From Opitutus sp. GAS368 (GTDB lineage: Bacteria > Verrucomicrobiota > Verrucomicrobiia > Opitutales > UBA953), in contig CALQIY020000009.1 of the NCBI GenBank assembly GCA_943330755.2, positions 1 through 33,594 of the forward strand: a DNA stretch of 33,594 nucleotides. Direction: 5' to 3'. Shown here piece after piece: positions 1-7,393 of this stretch. A program made the position numbers and the translations under genes. The notes below the pieces were generated by a model. The model ran no database searches. It was not told where the DNA came from and saw nothing but the letters and a program-made list of their open reading frames with translations. Position 1 is the first letter of the stretch; each line of letters opens with the position of its first letter.

Positions 1-81
1 GATGCGAAGGCCGAGCCCGGCAAGTGCATCGTCACCGGCGAGCCCAGCGCCCGCCGCGTCGTGATGGCGAAGGCGTACTAA
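1..81 (+). CDS. proS: 3' end of a CDS, probably prolyl-tRNA synthetase C-terminus (...GKCIVTGEPSARRVVMAKAY*)
   Basis: Frame 1 is open from the window edge to TAA at 79-81. The Cys/Gly-rich tail ending in AKAY resembles type-3/archaeal-type ProRS C-termini. Identity rests on 26 aa only. Confidence 0.5.
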   Translation, partial: DAKAEPGKCIVTGEPSARRVVMAKAY

Positions 82-1262
82 CCGCCCGTCGCGTCGGCTT
101 CGCCGTCCGCGAACTTCAGCCGAAGCTTACGTCCCGTGGTCACGCCTTTACTGGTGCTGATCACGGTGCCGTCGGCGTCGCGCACGATGCTGTAGCCGCG
201 CGCGAGGACGGATTCGAAACCGGCCGACCGGAGGCGCTTGCCGAGTTGGTTCAGCTTTTCGCGGGAGACGCCGAGGCGCGCCTTGGGCGAGAGCCGATGG
301 AGGTCGCTGCCGAGTTCGGACAACCGGTGCCGGCGGTCCGCGAGGTATTCCTCGGCCGTGCTTTCGAGTTTGGCGTAGAGCAGGTCGAGGTCGCGATACC
401 ACGACTGCAGCTTCGCCTTGGGCGAATGGCGCTGCAGTTCGGACTCCAAGAGGCGGAGTCGCTCACGCAACTTGGTCTGACCTGAAGCGATGAGTTCGGC
501 GGCGGCCGTCGGGGTTTCCGCGCGGCGGTCGGCGGCGTAGTCGCACAGCGTGAAGTCGGTTTGGTGTCCGACCGCGGAGATCACCGGGGTCGCGCTCGCG
601 CGGACGGCCCGGACGAGCGCTTCGTCGTTGAAGCCCCAAAGGTCTTCCATCGAACCGCCGCCGCGGCCGACGACGATGAGGTCGATGCCGGGGATGGCGT
701 TGGCCTGCTTGAGGCCTTGGATCACGGAGCCTGGGCAGGTGTCGCCTTGGACGCGGGCGGGTACGAGCCAGACGGTGCCGCGCCACCCGCGGGTCTTCAG
801 GATTTCGGTGAAGTCATGCCAGACCGAACCGATCTCGGAGGTCACGAAGGCCACCGTCTTCGGGAACTCGGGGAGAGGGCGTTTGAGCGCGTCCTCGAAG
901 AGCCCTTCGGCCTTCAGCTTCGCGAGGAGCTCGGTGAACTTCTTGAAGAGGTCACCTTCGCCGGCGGGTTTGAGCGAGTCGACGATGAGGGACAGTTTCC
1001 CGCTCTTGCCGTAGAAATCGACCTTCGCCTTCATCACCACGCTCAGGCCGTCGCGGAGCGGCACCTTGATCCAGCGGGCCTGGAAACTGTAGAGCACGCA
1101 GTCGACCTTGGCCTCGGCGTCTTTGAGCGAGAAGTAGTGGTGGCCGGAAGGGTAGGTCTTGTAGCCCGAGATTTCGCCCTGCACTTCGATCGTGCCGAGC
1201 CCGTTGACGTGGCCCTTGAGGACGTCGGAAAGTTCGCTGACGGAAAGAGGGGCCGAGGCCAT
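78..1262 (-). CDS. xseA: Exodeoxyribonuclease VII large subunit
   Basis: 394 aa; OB-fold N-terminus (VQGEISGYKTYPSGHHYFSLKDAEAKVDCVLY) and catalytic region (VVGRGGGSMEDLWGFNDEALVRA, ISAVGHQTDFTLCDYAADRRAETPTAAAE) typical of XseA. Confidence 0.96.
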   Translation of the reverse strand: MASAPLSVSELSDVLKGHVNGLGTIEVQGEISGYKTYPSGHHYFSLKDAEAKVDCVLYSFQARWIKVPLRDGLSVVMKAKVDFYGKSGKLSLIVDSLKPAGEGDLFKKFTELLAKLKAEGLFEDALKRPLPEFPKTVAFVTSEIGSVWHDFTEILKTRGWRGTVWLVPARVQGDTCPGSVIQGLKQANAIPGIDLIVVGRGGGSMEDLWGFNDEALVRAVRASATPVISAVGHQTDFTLCDYAADRRAETPTAAAELIASGQTKLRERLRLLESELQRHSPKAKLQSWYRDLDLLYAKLESTAEEYLADRRHRLSELGSDLHRLSPKARLGVSREKLNQLGKRLRSAGFESVLARGYSIVRDADGTVISTSKGVTTGRKLRLKFADGEADATGG

Positions 1263-1350
1263 GTCCGGAGGTTCGAGGATTTCGCCGGGGAGGGCAAGCG
1301 GTAGGTAGGGACGGCTTAGGTTGTGGCGGTTGGCGGATGGGGCTTGCCCT

Positions 1351-1383
1351 GGGTAGGGTCAGCACTGCGTGCTGATCCTGCCC
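1351..1383. repeat. Near-perfect palindrome / RNA hairpin (15-nt arms, TGC triloop)
   Basis: GGGTAGGGTCAGCAC-TGC-GTGCTGATCCTGCCC: 13 Watson-Crick + 2 G-U pairs over 15. Confidence 0.8.
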
Positions 1384-1445
1384 GATTCAATTCAGCCCTC
1401 GATGCTGTCCTCGACTCAGTCCGTCCTTCTGCTTTCCTTCGCCCT

Positions 1446-2306
1446 ATGAAAATCGCGTTCGTCGGCACTGGGGTCATGGGGAAGAGCATGGCGGGCCATC
1501 TGCTGAAGGCTGGCCATGAGGTCTTCGTGTATACCCGGACCAAGTCGAAGGCCGCCGACCTGCTTGCCGCGGGCGCCCATTGGGCGGAGTCGCCGGCCGC
1601 AGCCGCGCACGGGGCCGACGCCGCCATCTCCATGGTCGGCTATCCGAATGACGTCGAAGAAGTCTGGCAGGGCTTCCTGAGCACGGCTCGCGCTGGCTGT
1701 CTGCTCATCGACATGACGACCTCCAGTCCCTCGTTGGCCCGCCAGCTAGCGGCAGCCGCGACGGCCCAAGGGTGCCTGCCCTTGGATGCACCCGTCTCGG
1801 GTGGCGACCGCGGCGCCCGTGAGGCGACGCTCACCATCATGGTCGGGGGTGCCTCGGCGGATTATGAAAAAGCCCGCCCGCTTTTTGAGGCCATGGGTAA
1901 GACCATCTCCTTGCAGGGTGGGCCTGGTGCCGGCCAGCTCTGCAAGCTCGCCAACCAAATCGCCATCGCTTCCGGGATGGTGGCCATGGCGGAAGCCTTG
2001 GCGTTTGCGCGTGCGAATGGGCTGGATCTAGACGCCGTGCTGAAGGCGCTTTCCGGGGGCGGGGCTTCCAGCTGGGCTTTGCTCAACCTGGCGCCGCGCG
2101 TGCTCAAGGGCGACTTCGCCCCGGGCTTCTACGTGAAGCACTTCGTCAAGGATATCGGCCTCGCGCTGGAAGTCTGCCGCGAGCAGAAACTCTCGCTGCC
2201 GGGCCTCGAGCTCGCCGCGAAACTCTATGCCGACGTCGTCGCCGCGGGTGATGGCGACTGCGGCACGCAGGCGTTGGCGAAGCGGTATTTTGAGGCCAAT
2301 CGTTGA
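1446..2306 (+). CDS. NAD(P)-dependent beta-hydroxyacid dehydrogenase (3-hydroxyisobutyrate dehydrogenase / tartronate semialdehyde reductase family)
   Basis: MKIAFVGTGVMGKSMAGHLLKAGHEVFVYTRT Rossmann start, DAPVSGGDRGAREATLTIMVGG, GGPGAGQLCKLANQI, FVKDIGLALE. Start set at 1446 rather than the 1323 ORF start. Confidence 0.93.
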   Translation: MKIAFVGTGVMGKSMAGHLLKAGHEVFVYTRTKSKAADLLAAGAHWAESPAAAAHGADAAISMVGYPNDVEEVWQGFLSTARAGCLLIDMTTSSPSLARQLAAAATAQGCLPLDAPVSGGDRGAREATLTIMVGGASADYEKARPLFEAMGKTISLQGGPGAGQLCKLANQIAIASGMVAMAEALAFARANGLDLDAVLKALSGGGASSWALLNLAPRVLKGDFAPGFYVKHFVKDIGLALEVCREQKLSLPGLELAAKLYADVVAAGDGDCGTQALAKRYFEANR

Positions 2307-2325
2307 ATCGTTGGATGGTTGATTA
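2301..2325. repeat. Octameric tandem repeat array 1 (GTTGRATN units)
   Basis: GTTGAATC|GTTGGATG|GTTGATTA; overlaps the stop codon of the upstream gene. 2301-2324 is an exact reverse complement of 4713-4736. Confidence 0.85.
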
Positions 2326-2361
2326 GAAAGGGATGCGAAAGCCAGCGTGTGACCTCTCTTC

Positions 2362-2398
2362 AAATCAACGAATCAACCATTCAACCAATCAACCAACC
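2362..2398. repeat. Octameric tandem repeat array 2 (NATYCAAC units), inverted relative to array 1
   Basis: AAATCAAC|GAATCAAC|CATTCAAC|CAATCAAC|CAACC. Confidence 0.85.
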
Positions 2399-2412
2399 CT
2401 CCCGACCTTTTC

Positions 2413-3855
2413 TTAACTCAATTCCGTGCCTTCGGGCGGCGGGACCGCGCGGAGCTGGACGGAGTCGATGACCTGCGGCCCGAGGATGACGTTGGTCACG
2501 ATCACGAGGACCTGGCCGGGCTGGCAGAGGCCTTCATTGCGGAGGCGGACCAAAGCGGCGGTGATGTTCTCGTCGGCCTTGGGGCTGAAGGGCATCTGGA
2601 AGGACGAGACGCCCCAGAGGAGGGACATCTTCCGATGGACGGCTTCCTCTTCCATGAAAGCGTAGATGGGCGAACCCACGGCACGGAGGGACGAGAGCGT
2701 GCGCGGGACGTCGCCATTGCGCGTGAACGCGATGATCCCCGCGTTGCCGAGGTCCTGCGCCAAGCTGGCCGCGGCGCGGAGAAGTTTGATCTTGGGGGTC
2801 TCGTTCGGTTGTTCCGCGGAGAGCACGACCGGGAGTTCGCGTTCGGTCGTGGAGGCGATGCGGGACATCACCTCGACGCAACGGATGGGGTGCTTGCCCG
2901 TGGTGGTTTCGCCCGAAAGCATGACCGAGTCGGCCAGTTCCAGGACGGCATTGGAGACGTCGGTCACCTCGGCGCGGGTCGGCACCGGGTTCTGGATCAT
3001 CGACTCCAGCATGTGTGTCGCGACGATGACCGGCTTGCGGGCGGCGATGGCCATGGCGACGGCCTTGCGCTGGATGAGCGGCAGGGTCTCGTAAGGGATT
3101 TCGATGCCAAGGTCGCCGCGGGCCACCATGAGGGCATCGGTGGCGCGGAGAATGTCGCCGAGGTGTTCGATGGCGGACTGGTCTTCGATCTTCGCGATGA
3201 TGTGGGCCTTGGAGTGATGCTCGAGCAGCAGGGCGCGGAGCGCGTCGACGTCGGCCGCCTCGCGCACGAAGGACAACGCGTAGAAGTCGACCCCGACCTC
3301 GCAACCGACGGCCACGTCGGCCCGGTCCTTGTCGGTGAGGGCAGGGAGGTCGACCTTCACGCCGGGGAGGTTGATGTGGCGGCGGCTACCGAGCGGGCCG
3401 GGCTGCTCGACCTTGCAACGCAGGCGGTCGGCCTTCTGTTCGAGCACGCGCAGCTGGATGAGCCCGTTGTCAACGAGGACGACGCCGCCGACCGGCACCG
3501 CGCTGATCATCTTCGGGTAGTTGGTCGGGATGATGAGGATATCGCCGTCGGACTTAGGCTCGCTGGAGCCAGTGACATCGACGAGTTGTCCGGTGGTCAA
3601 CTGGGTGGGTTCGGTCCGGGCGCCGGTCCGGATTTCGGGACCTTTGATATCCATCATCACGGCCAATTCCTTGCCGACCTTTTGGCTGACTTTACGCACC
3701 CGCGCGACGGTGGCCCGGACCCAGGCGTGGTCGGCGTGAGCCATATTCAGGCGGACCACATCGGCTCCGGCCTTGATAATCGCCTCTAAATTGGCCTCGG
3801 ACTCGGTGGCCGGACCAATCGTGAACGTGATGCGGGTGTGGCGGAAGGACTTCAC
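2413..3855 (-). CDS. pyk: Pyruvate kinase
   Basis: 480 aa; TIGPATES, ADVVRLNMAHADH, MMDIKGPEIRTG, IIAKIEDQSAIEHLGDIL, LMVARGDLGIEIP, MLESMIQNPVPTRAEVTDVSNAVLELADSVMLSGETTTGKHP. GTG start. Confidence 0.97.
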   Translation of the reverse strand: MKSFRHTRITFTIGPATESEANLEAIIKAGADVVRLNMAHADHAWVRATVARVRKVSQKVGKELAVMMDIKGPEIRTGARTEPTQLTTGQLVDVTGSSEPKSDGDILIIPTNYPKMISAVPVGGVVLVDNGLIQLRVLEQKADRLRCKVEQPGPLGSRRHINLPGVKVDLPALTDKDRADVAVGCEVGVDFYALSFVREAADVDALRALLLEHHSKAHIIAKIEDQSAIEHLGDILRATDALMVARGDLGIEIPYETLPLIQRKAVAMAIAARKPVIVATHMLESMIQNPVPTRAEVTDVSNAVLELADSVMLSGETTTGKHPIRCVEVMSRIASTTERELPVVLSAEQPNETPKIKLLRAAASLAQDLGNAGIIAFTRNGDVPRTLSSLRAVGSPIYAFMEEEAVHRKMSLLWGVSSFQMPFSPKADENITAALVRLRNEGLCQPGQVLVIVTNVILGPQVIDSVQLRAVPPPEGTELS

Positions 3856-3873
3856 GGCTAAATGACTAGATAT

Positions 3874-3924
3874 GATTGTTAACTAGGCAAGGGAAAGCGG
3901 GACGCGTGCCTGATTTTAACAATC
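3874..3924. promoter_or_regulatory. Interrupted inverted repeat in the pyk leader/promoter region
   Basis: GATTGTTAA-CT-AGGCA (3874-3889) versus TGCCTGATTTTAACAATC (3907-3924): 9-bp perfect outer arm plus 5-bp inner arm, about 20 nt upstream of pyk. Confidence 0.5.
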
Positions 3925-3950
3925 CCCCGATGGGGCAAAGATTGACCTAA

Positions 3951-4559
3951 TTAAGGCAAGCGGACCGCGAGCAAATCTCTTTTCGCCTTCATCATGTCTT
4001 CGAAGAAAGTGGTGCGCTCAAACGGCCAAGGGGTTCCTTCGACGAGTTGCCACCGCGGATGCGCCGAGAGGTGCTCGCGCGTCCAGTCGTGATAGGCTTC
4101 CGAGTCGGTCCGGAAATGCAGCGTGGTGCCGGCGACGGCATGGTCCGCGAGCCGATCGAGGTTCGCCGCGTTGATGAAACGGTTCTTCTGATGCCGCTTC
4201 TTCGGCCAAGGATCCGGATAAAGGATGAAGATCTTGGCGAGCTTCTGCGTCGGCAACAAAGCGTCGAGGAACTCGGTCGCTTCGGCCTTCAGGAAGACCA
4301 CGTTCGTGAGTTTGCCCAAGACCTGCTTGCGTTGCGAGCGCTCGACGCGGTGGGTGACCAGGTCGATGCCCACGCAGAATTCCGCCGGATGGGCCGCCCC
4401 GTAAGCGGTGAGCCAATGTCCATGGCCGCAGCCCAACTCGAACGTGATCGCGGTGTGGTTCGCCAGGGCGGTCTGCAACGTCAGACGTAAACGGTCGACG
4501 CTCCCCTCGCGGCGCGCATCCGCCCAATCCTTACCCATGACTTTGGTCTGTTCCGGCAT
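3951..4559 (-). CDS. trmB: tRNA (guanine-N7-)-methyltransferase
   Basis: ITFELGCGHGHWLTAYG, CVGIDLVTHRVERSQRK, FILYPDPWPKKRHQKNRFI are TrmB signatures. Start M(PEQTKVMGKD) at 4559 preferred over 4595. Confidence 0.94.
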   Translation of the reverse strand: MPEQTKVMGKDWADARREGSVDRLRLTLQTALANHTAITFELGCGHGHWLTAYGAAHPAEFCVGIDLVTHRVERSQRKQVLGKLTNVVFLKAEATEFLDALLPTQKLAKIFILYPDPWPKKRHQKNRFINAANLDRLADHAVAGTTLHFRTDSEAYHDWTREHLSAHPRWQLVEGTPWPFERTTFFEDMMKAKRDLLAVRLP

Positions 4560-4611
4560 CGCCTTGGTTAAGGAGCGGAAAGGAGGGGGAGGCAAGGTAT
4601 TGAAAGGAGGG

Positions 4612-4656
4612 GATGGGGGATAGGGGGATGGGGGATAGGGGGATGGCGGTTAGGGG
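4612..4656. repeat. 15-bp G-rich tandem repeat, 3 units (G-quadruplex-capable)
   Basis: GATGGGGGATAGGGG x2 perfect (4612-4626, 4627-4641), then GATGGCGGTTAGGGG (4642-4656). Confidence 0.9.
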
Positions 4657-4703
4657 AGTTGGTGGGAGGATTAACGAGGCCTCCCGTGCCCTTTTTCCTA
4701 CTC

Positions 4704-4736
4704 CAATCAACGAATCAACCATCCAACGATTCAACG
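4704..4736. repeat. Octameric tandem repeat array 3 (NATYCAAC units)
   Basis: CAATCAAC|GAATCAAC|CATCCAAC|GATTCAAC|G. Confidence 0.85.
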
Positions 4737-4821
4737 TCACCGCCGCCCCCGCCCTTGACCAGAGGCGTTGCGAATAACTCCGGCTTCCCATGCAGGTGGG
4801 GATGGTCTCTGTTAGGGGCCT

Positions 4822-5265
4822 ATGGCCAAGGTAGACATCGAACTCGTGCAGAAAGTCCTGAAGGAAAACGGCGTGGATGTCCGTTTGGCCGCTGCCATCC
4901 TCAACCAGATCCGTGAAGCGGCGGCCGAGGATGTCGTCGAGCGCGAGAAGCCGGCGAAGAAGCAGCACCTCGTCTTGGTCAGCGAGCCCGAAGAGGGCCT
5001 CCCCAAGGACCTGGTGGGTTGGGTCGTCCAAATCCTCGAGGACGATGATCCGCGCGAGGTCGCCGAAAAGATCGCCGACACCGCCTCGGCTTTCAACAAC
5101 ACGCCGAAAGGCGAGCGCGTGCCGGTCACCTCTTTTGGTGACGCGTGCCAGAGCTTGCCGCCGAAACTGCTGAAGGAGAAGAATGTTTGGGTGAAGACGC
5201 GCGAGCCGGTGCGCATCTTCGCGGTGAAGAATTCGCTCGGTCGTCGTCGCGCCCGCGGCGAGTGA
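4822..5265 (+). CDS. Hypothetical protein (147 aa, charged, soluble)
   Basis: Complete ORF filling the gap; MAKVDIELVQKVLKENGVDVRLAAAILNQIREAA; no family recognised. Confidence 0.75.
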   Translation: MAKVDIELVQKVLKENGVDVRLAAAILNQIREAAAEDVVEREKPAKKQHLVLVSEPEEGLPKDLVGWVVQILEDDDPREVAEKIADTASAFNNTPKGERVPVTSFGDACQSLPPKLLKEKNVWVKTREPVRIFAVKNSLGRRRARGE

Positions 5266-5422
5266 TTTTAAAATCCGCTTTCTAATGCGGAGCATTACCT
5301 GAAAAACGCATTTTTTGATGTGTTTTCGGGAGTGCTCCGTTGTTAGGCAATCGAAAGAGCCGTTTTTCCACGGCCTCGATTCGTCTCGCCTCTGCCGATT
5401 CCCCTCCGCAATCTCGGCCTGT

Positions 5423-6610
5423 ATGAAGTTTAGGAATTTCCCGATCTACCGCATCGAATGGATCACCTCCATTTTCTTGATCGGTACGGCCTTGTTGTCT
5501 TTGACCGTGGTGCCCTGGTTCCTGTGGACCCAGTACCAGATGGCCGACGGTACTCCTGGTAAGGTGCAGGGCTGGCCCTTCATCTGGGCGCTGTTCGTTT
5601 TCTACTATTACGCCACCGGTTTCGGCATCACCTTGGGCTACCACCGCCTCTTCTCTCACCTGTCCTTCAAGGCCAAGTGGCCGGTGAAGCTGTTCGTCCT
5701 CCTGTTTGGCGCCGCTTCTTTCGAGAATTCGGCCCTGGATTGGTCCGCCGACCACCGCATCCACCATAAGCATGTCGATGAAGACGAAGACCCGTACGAC
5801 ATCTCCAAGGGCTTCTTTTACGCCCATATCGGCTGGTTGCTCTTCCGTCTGAAGCCAAAGCCCCCCGTCACCAACGTGAAGGACCTTGAAGCCGACCCGC
5901 TCGTGATGTGGCAGCACCGCTACGTCCAGTGGATTGGTTTGGTCGTTGGGTTCGTCACCCCGGCCCTCTTGGGCTGGGCGTGGGGTTACTTCAATGGCTA
6001 CGAATCCCCTTGGATGACCGCCTTGGCCGCCTTCCTCATCGCTGGCCTGCTCCGGACGGTCGTGGTGCAGCAGGGCACCTTCTGCATCAACTCGCTGTGC
6101 CACATGTTCGGTCGTCGCCCTTATTCGACCACCCACAGCGCTCGCGACTCCGGTGCCGTGGCTTTGCTCACCTTCGGTGAGGGCTACCATAACTATCACC
6201 ACGAGTTCCAGCACGACTACCGCAATGGCGTGAAGGCTTGGCAGTTCGACCCGACCAAGTGGATCATCTGGTCCCTCGAGAAGGTCGGTCTGGTCCAGGA
6301 TCTCCGTCGCGTCCCCGACGCCCGTATTCTCGCCGCTGAACTCAAGGAGAAGAGCCGCACGCTGGGTTCGGACATCGATAAGCTCGCCGCCCGTCTCGAC
6401 GCCCGCACCCGCGAACTCAAGGTCCGTACCATCACCGCCGCGCACGAACTCGCCAAGGAATTGGCCGTCCGCTCCGAAGCCTTGAAGGAAGCCGCCTTGA
6501 CCAAGGCCGACGTCGGTGCCGAAACCATGGCCGAATTGCGCACCCTGCTCAACGAGGCCGCCGAGATGCTTGAGTCCTTGCGCCGCGCGGATGCGGGCGC
6601 CGCGGCCTGA
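5423..6610 (+). CDS. Acyl-CoA (delta-9-type) fatty acid desaturase with long C-terminal helical extension
   Basis: Membrane desaturase His boxes HRLFSH, HRIHHKHVD, HNYHHEF; about 90 aa charged alpha-helical C-terminal tail. Start MKFRNFPIYRIEW at 5423. Confidence 0.92.
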   Translation: MKFRNFPIYRIEWITSIFLIGTALLSLTVVPWFLWTQYQMADGTPGKVQGWPFIWALFVFYYYATGFGITLGYHRLFSHLSFKAKWPVKLFVLLFGAASFENSALDWSADHRIHHKHVDEDEDPYDISKGFFYAHIGWLLFRLKPKPPVTNVKDLEADPLVMWQHRYVQWIGLVVGFVTPALLGWAWGYFNGYESPWMTALAAFLIAGLLRTVVVQQGTFCINSLCHMFGRRPYSTTHSARDSGAVALLTFGEGYHNYHHEFQHDYRNGVKAWQFDPTKWIIWSLEKVGLVQDLRRVPDARILAAELKEKSRTLGSDIDKLAARLDARTRELKVRTITAAHELAKELAVRSEALKEAALTKADVGAETMAELRTLLNEAAEMLESLRRADAGAAA

Positions 6611-6616
6611 GCTTAG

Positions 6617-7084
6617 TTAGCCGTTCCGCCGGAACGTCTCCACCAGACCGAGGACCAGTGCCTCGATCTGCGGGAGCGCGTCCGCCGGCTGCGCGCAGTC
6701 GATGTCATGAACCTGCCAGTACTCGATGCGGTCAGCCCACTCGGGGTGGGCCTTGAGCATCATGGCGTAGTGTTCGTCTTTCTTGAGAGCGATCGAGCGG
6801 TGGGCGCGGGCCAGGTCCTCGGGTCGGAGTTGCACGGGTTCTGGGCCGGTGTGGTCTTCCCGGATGCCGAGGTGCTTGAGGCGGGCCCGTGTATCGACCG
6901 AAATCCGGGTCGGTTCGTCGGCGACCATGGAGGTCAGCAGACCGCGGGAAAAGGCCCGAAAAGGCAGGTCCTCGCGGCGGGCATGCCAATTGAACAGTGC
7001 CTCGGCGTGGCGGCTTCGGTAGAAGTTGCCCGTGCAGATGAAGAGCACGTGGGGATGAGAATCTGCGCTTGAGCGGGAGGACAT
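6617..7084 (-). CDS. Low-molecular-weight phosphotyrosine phosphatase-like protein
   Basis: HVLFICTGNFYRSRHAEALFNWHA fits the LMW-PTP P-loop C-x5-R (CTGNFYR). Confidence 0.8.
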   Translation of the reverse strand: MSSRSSADSHPHVLFICTGNFYRSRHAEALFNWHARREDLPFRAFSRGLLTSMVADEPTRISVDTRARLKHLGIREDHTGPEPVQLRPEDLARAHRSIALKKDEHYAMMLKAHPEWADRIEYWQVHDIDCAQPADALPQIEALVLGLVETFRRNG

Positions 7085-7119
7085 GCTCGGTAAAGTCCGA
7101 CCAACCTAACTCCACCGTC

Positions 7120-7371
7120 ATGGCACGCAACCTGTTCGTTCTCTCCGCCCTCTCTTTCGTCCTCGTCGGCTGCTTCGGCCCAGACAAGGCCCCTAGCCCT
7201 GTCACCGATGGCGGCCCGGTCTTCACCGGTGCTCCCCTCGTCATCGACAACGGTGGCCTCGTCCCGGTTCCGGCCGTGACCGCCCCGGCCGCCAAGCCGG
7301 CGCCGTCCAAGGCTCCGACCAAGAAGGCCCCTGGTACCCGTCTCCCCATCGAGAAGGCCGGCAACAAGTAA
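7120..7371 (+). CDS. Small putative lipoprotein
   Basis: MARNLFVLSALSFVLVGC lipobox-like signal, then a Pro/Ala/Lys-rich tail; 83 aa. Confidence 0.7.
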   Translation: MARNLFVLSALSFVLVGCFGPDKAPSPVTDGGPVFTGAPLVIDNGGLVPVPAVTAPAAKPAPSKAPTKKAPGTRLPIEKAGNK

Positions 7372-7393
7372 GCCGTCGGCGGCCGCTGGTCGC

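Noticed and set aside
4531-5295. 254-aa minus ORF containing LSPIP repeats
   Set aside because: The pentapeptide repeat is just the translation of the 15-bp G-rich DNA repeat; the rest is antisense to the 147-aa gene.
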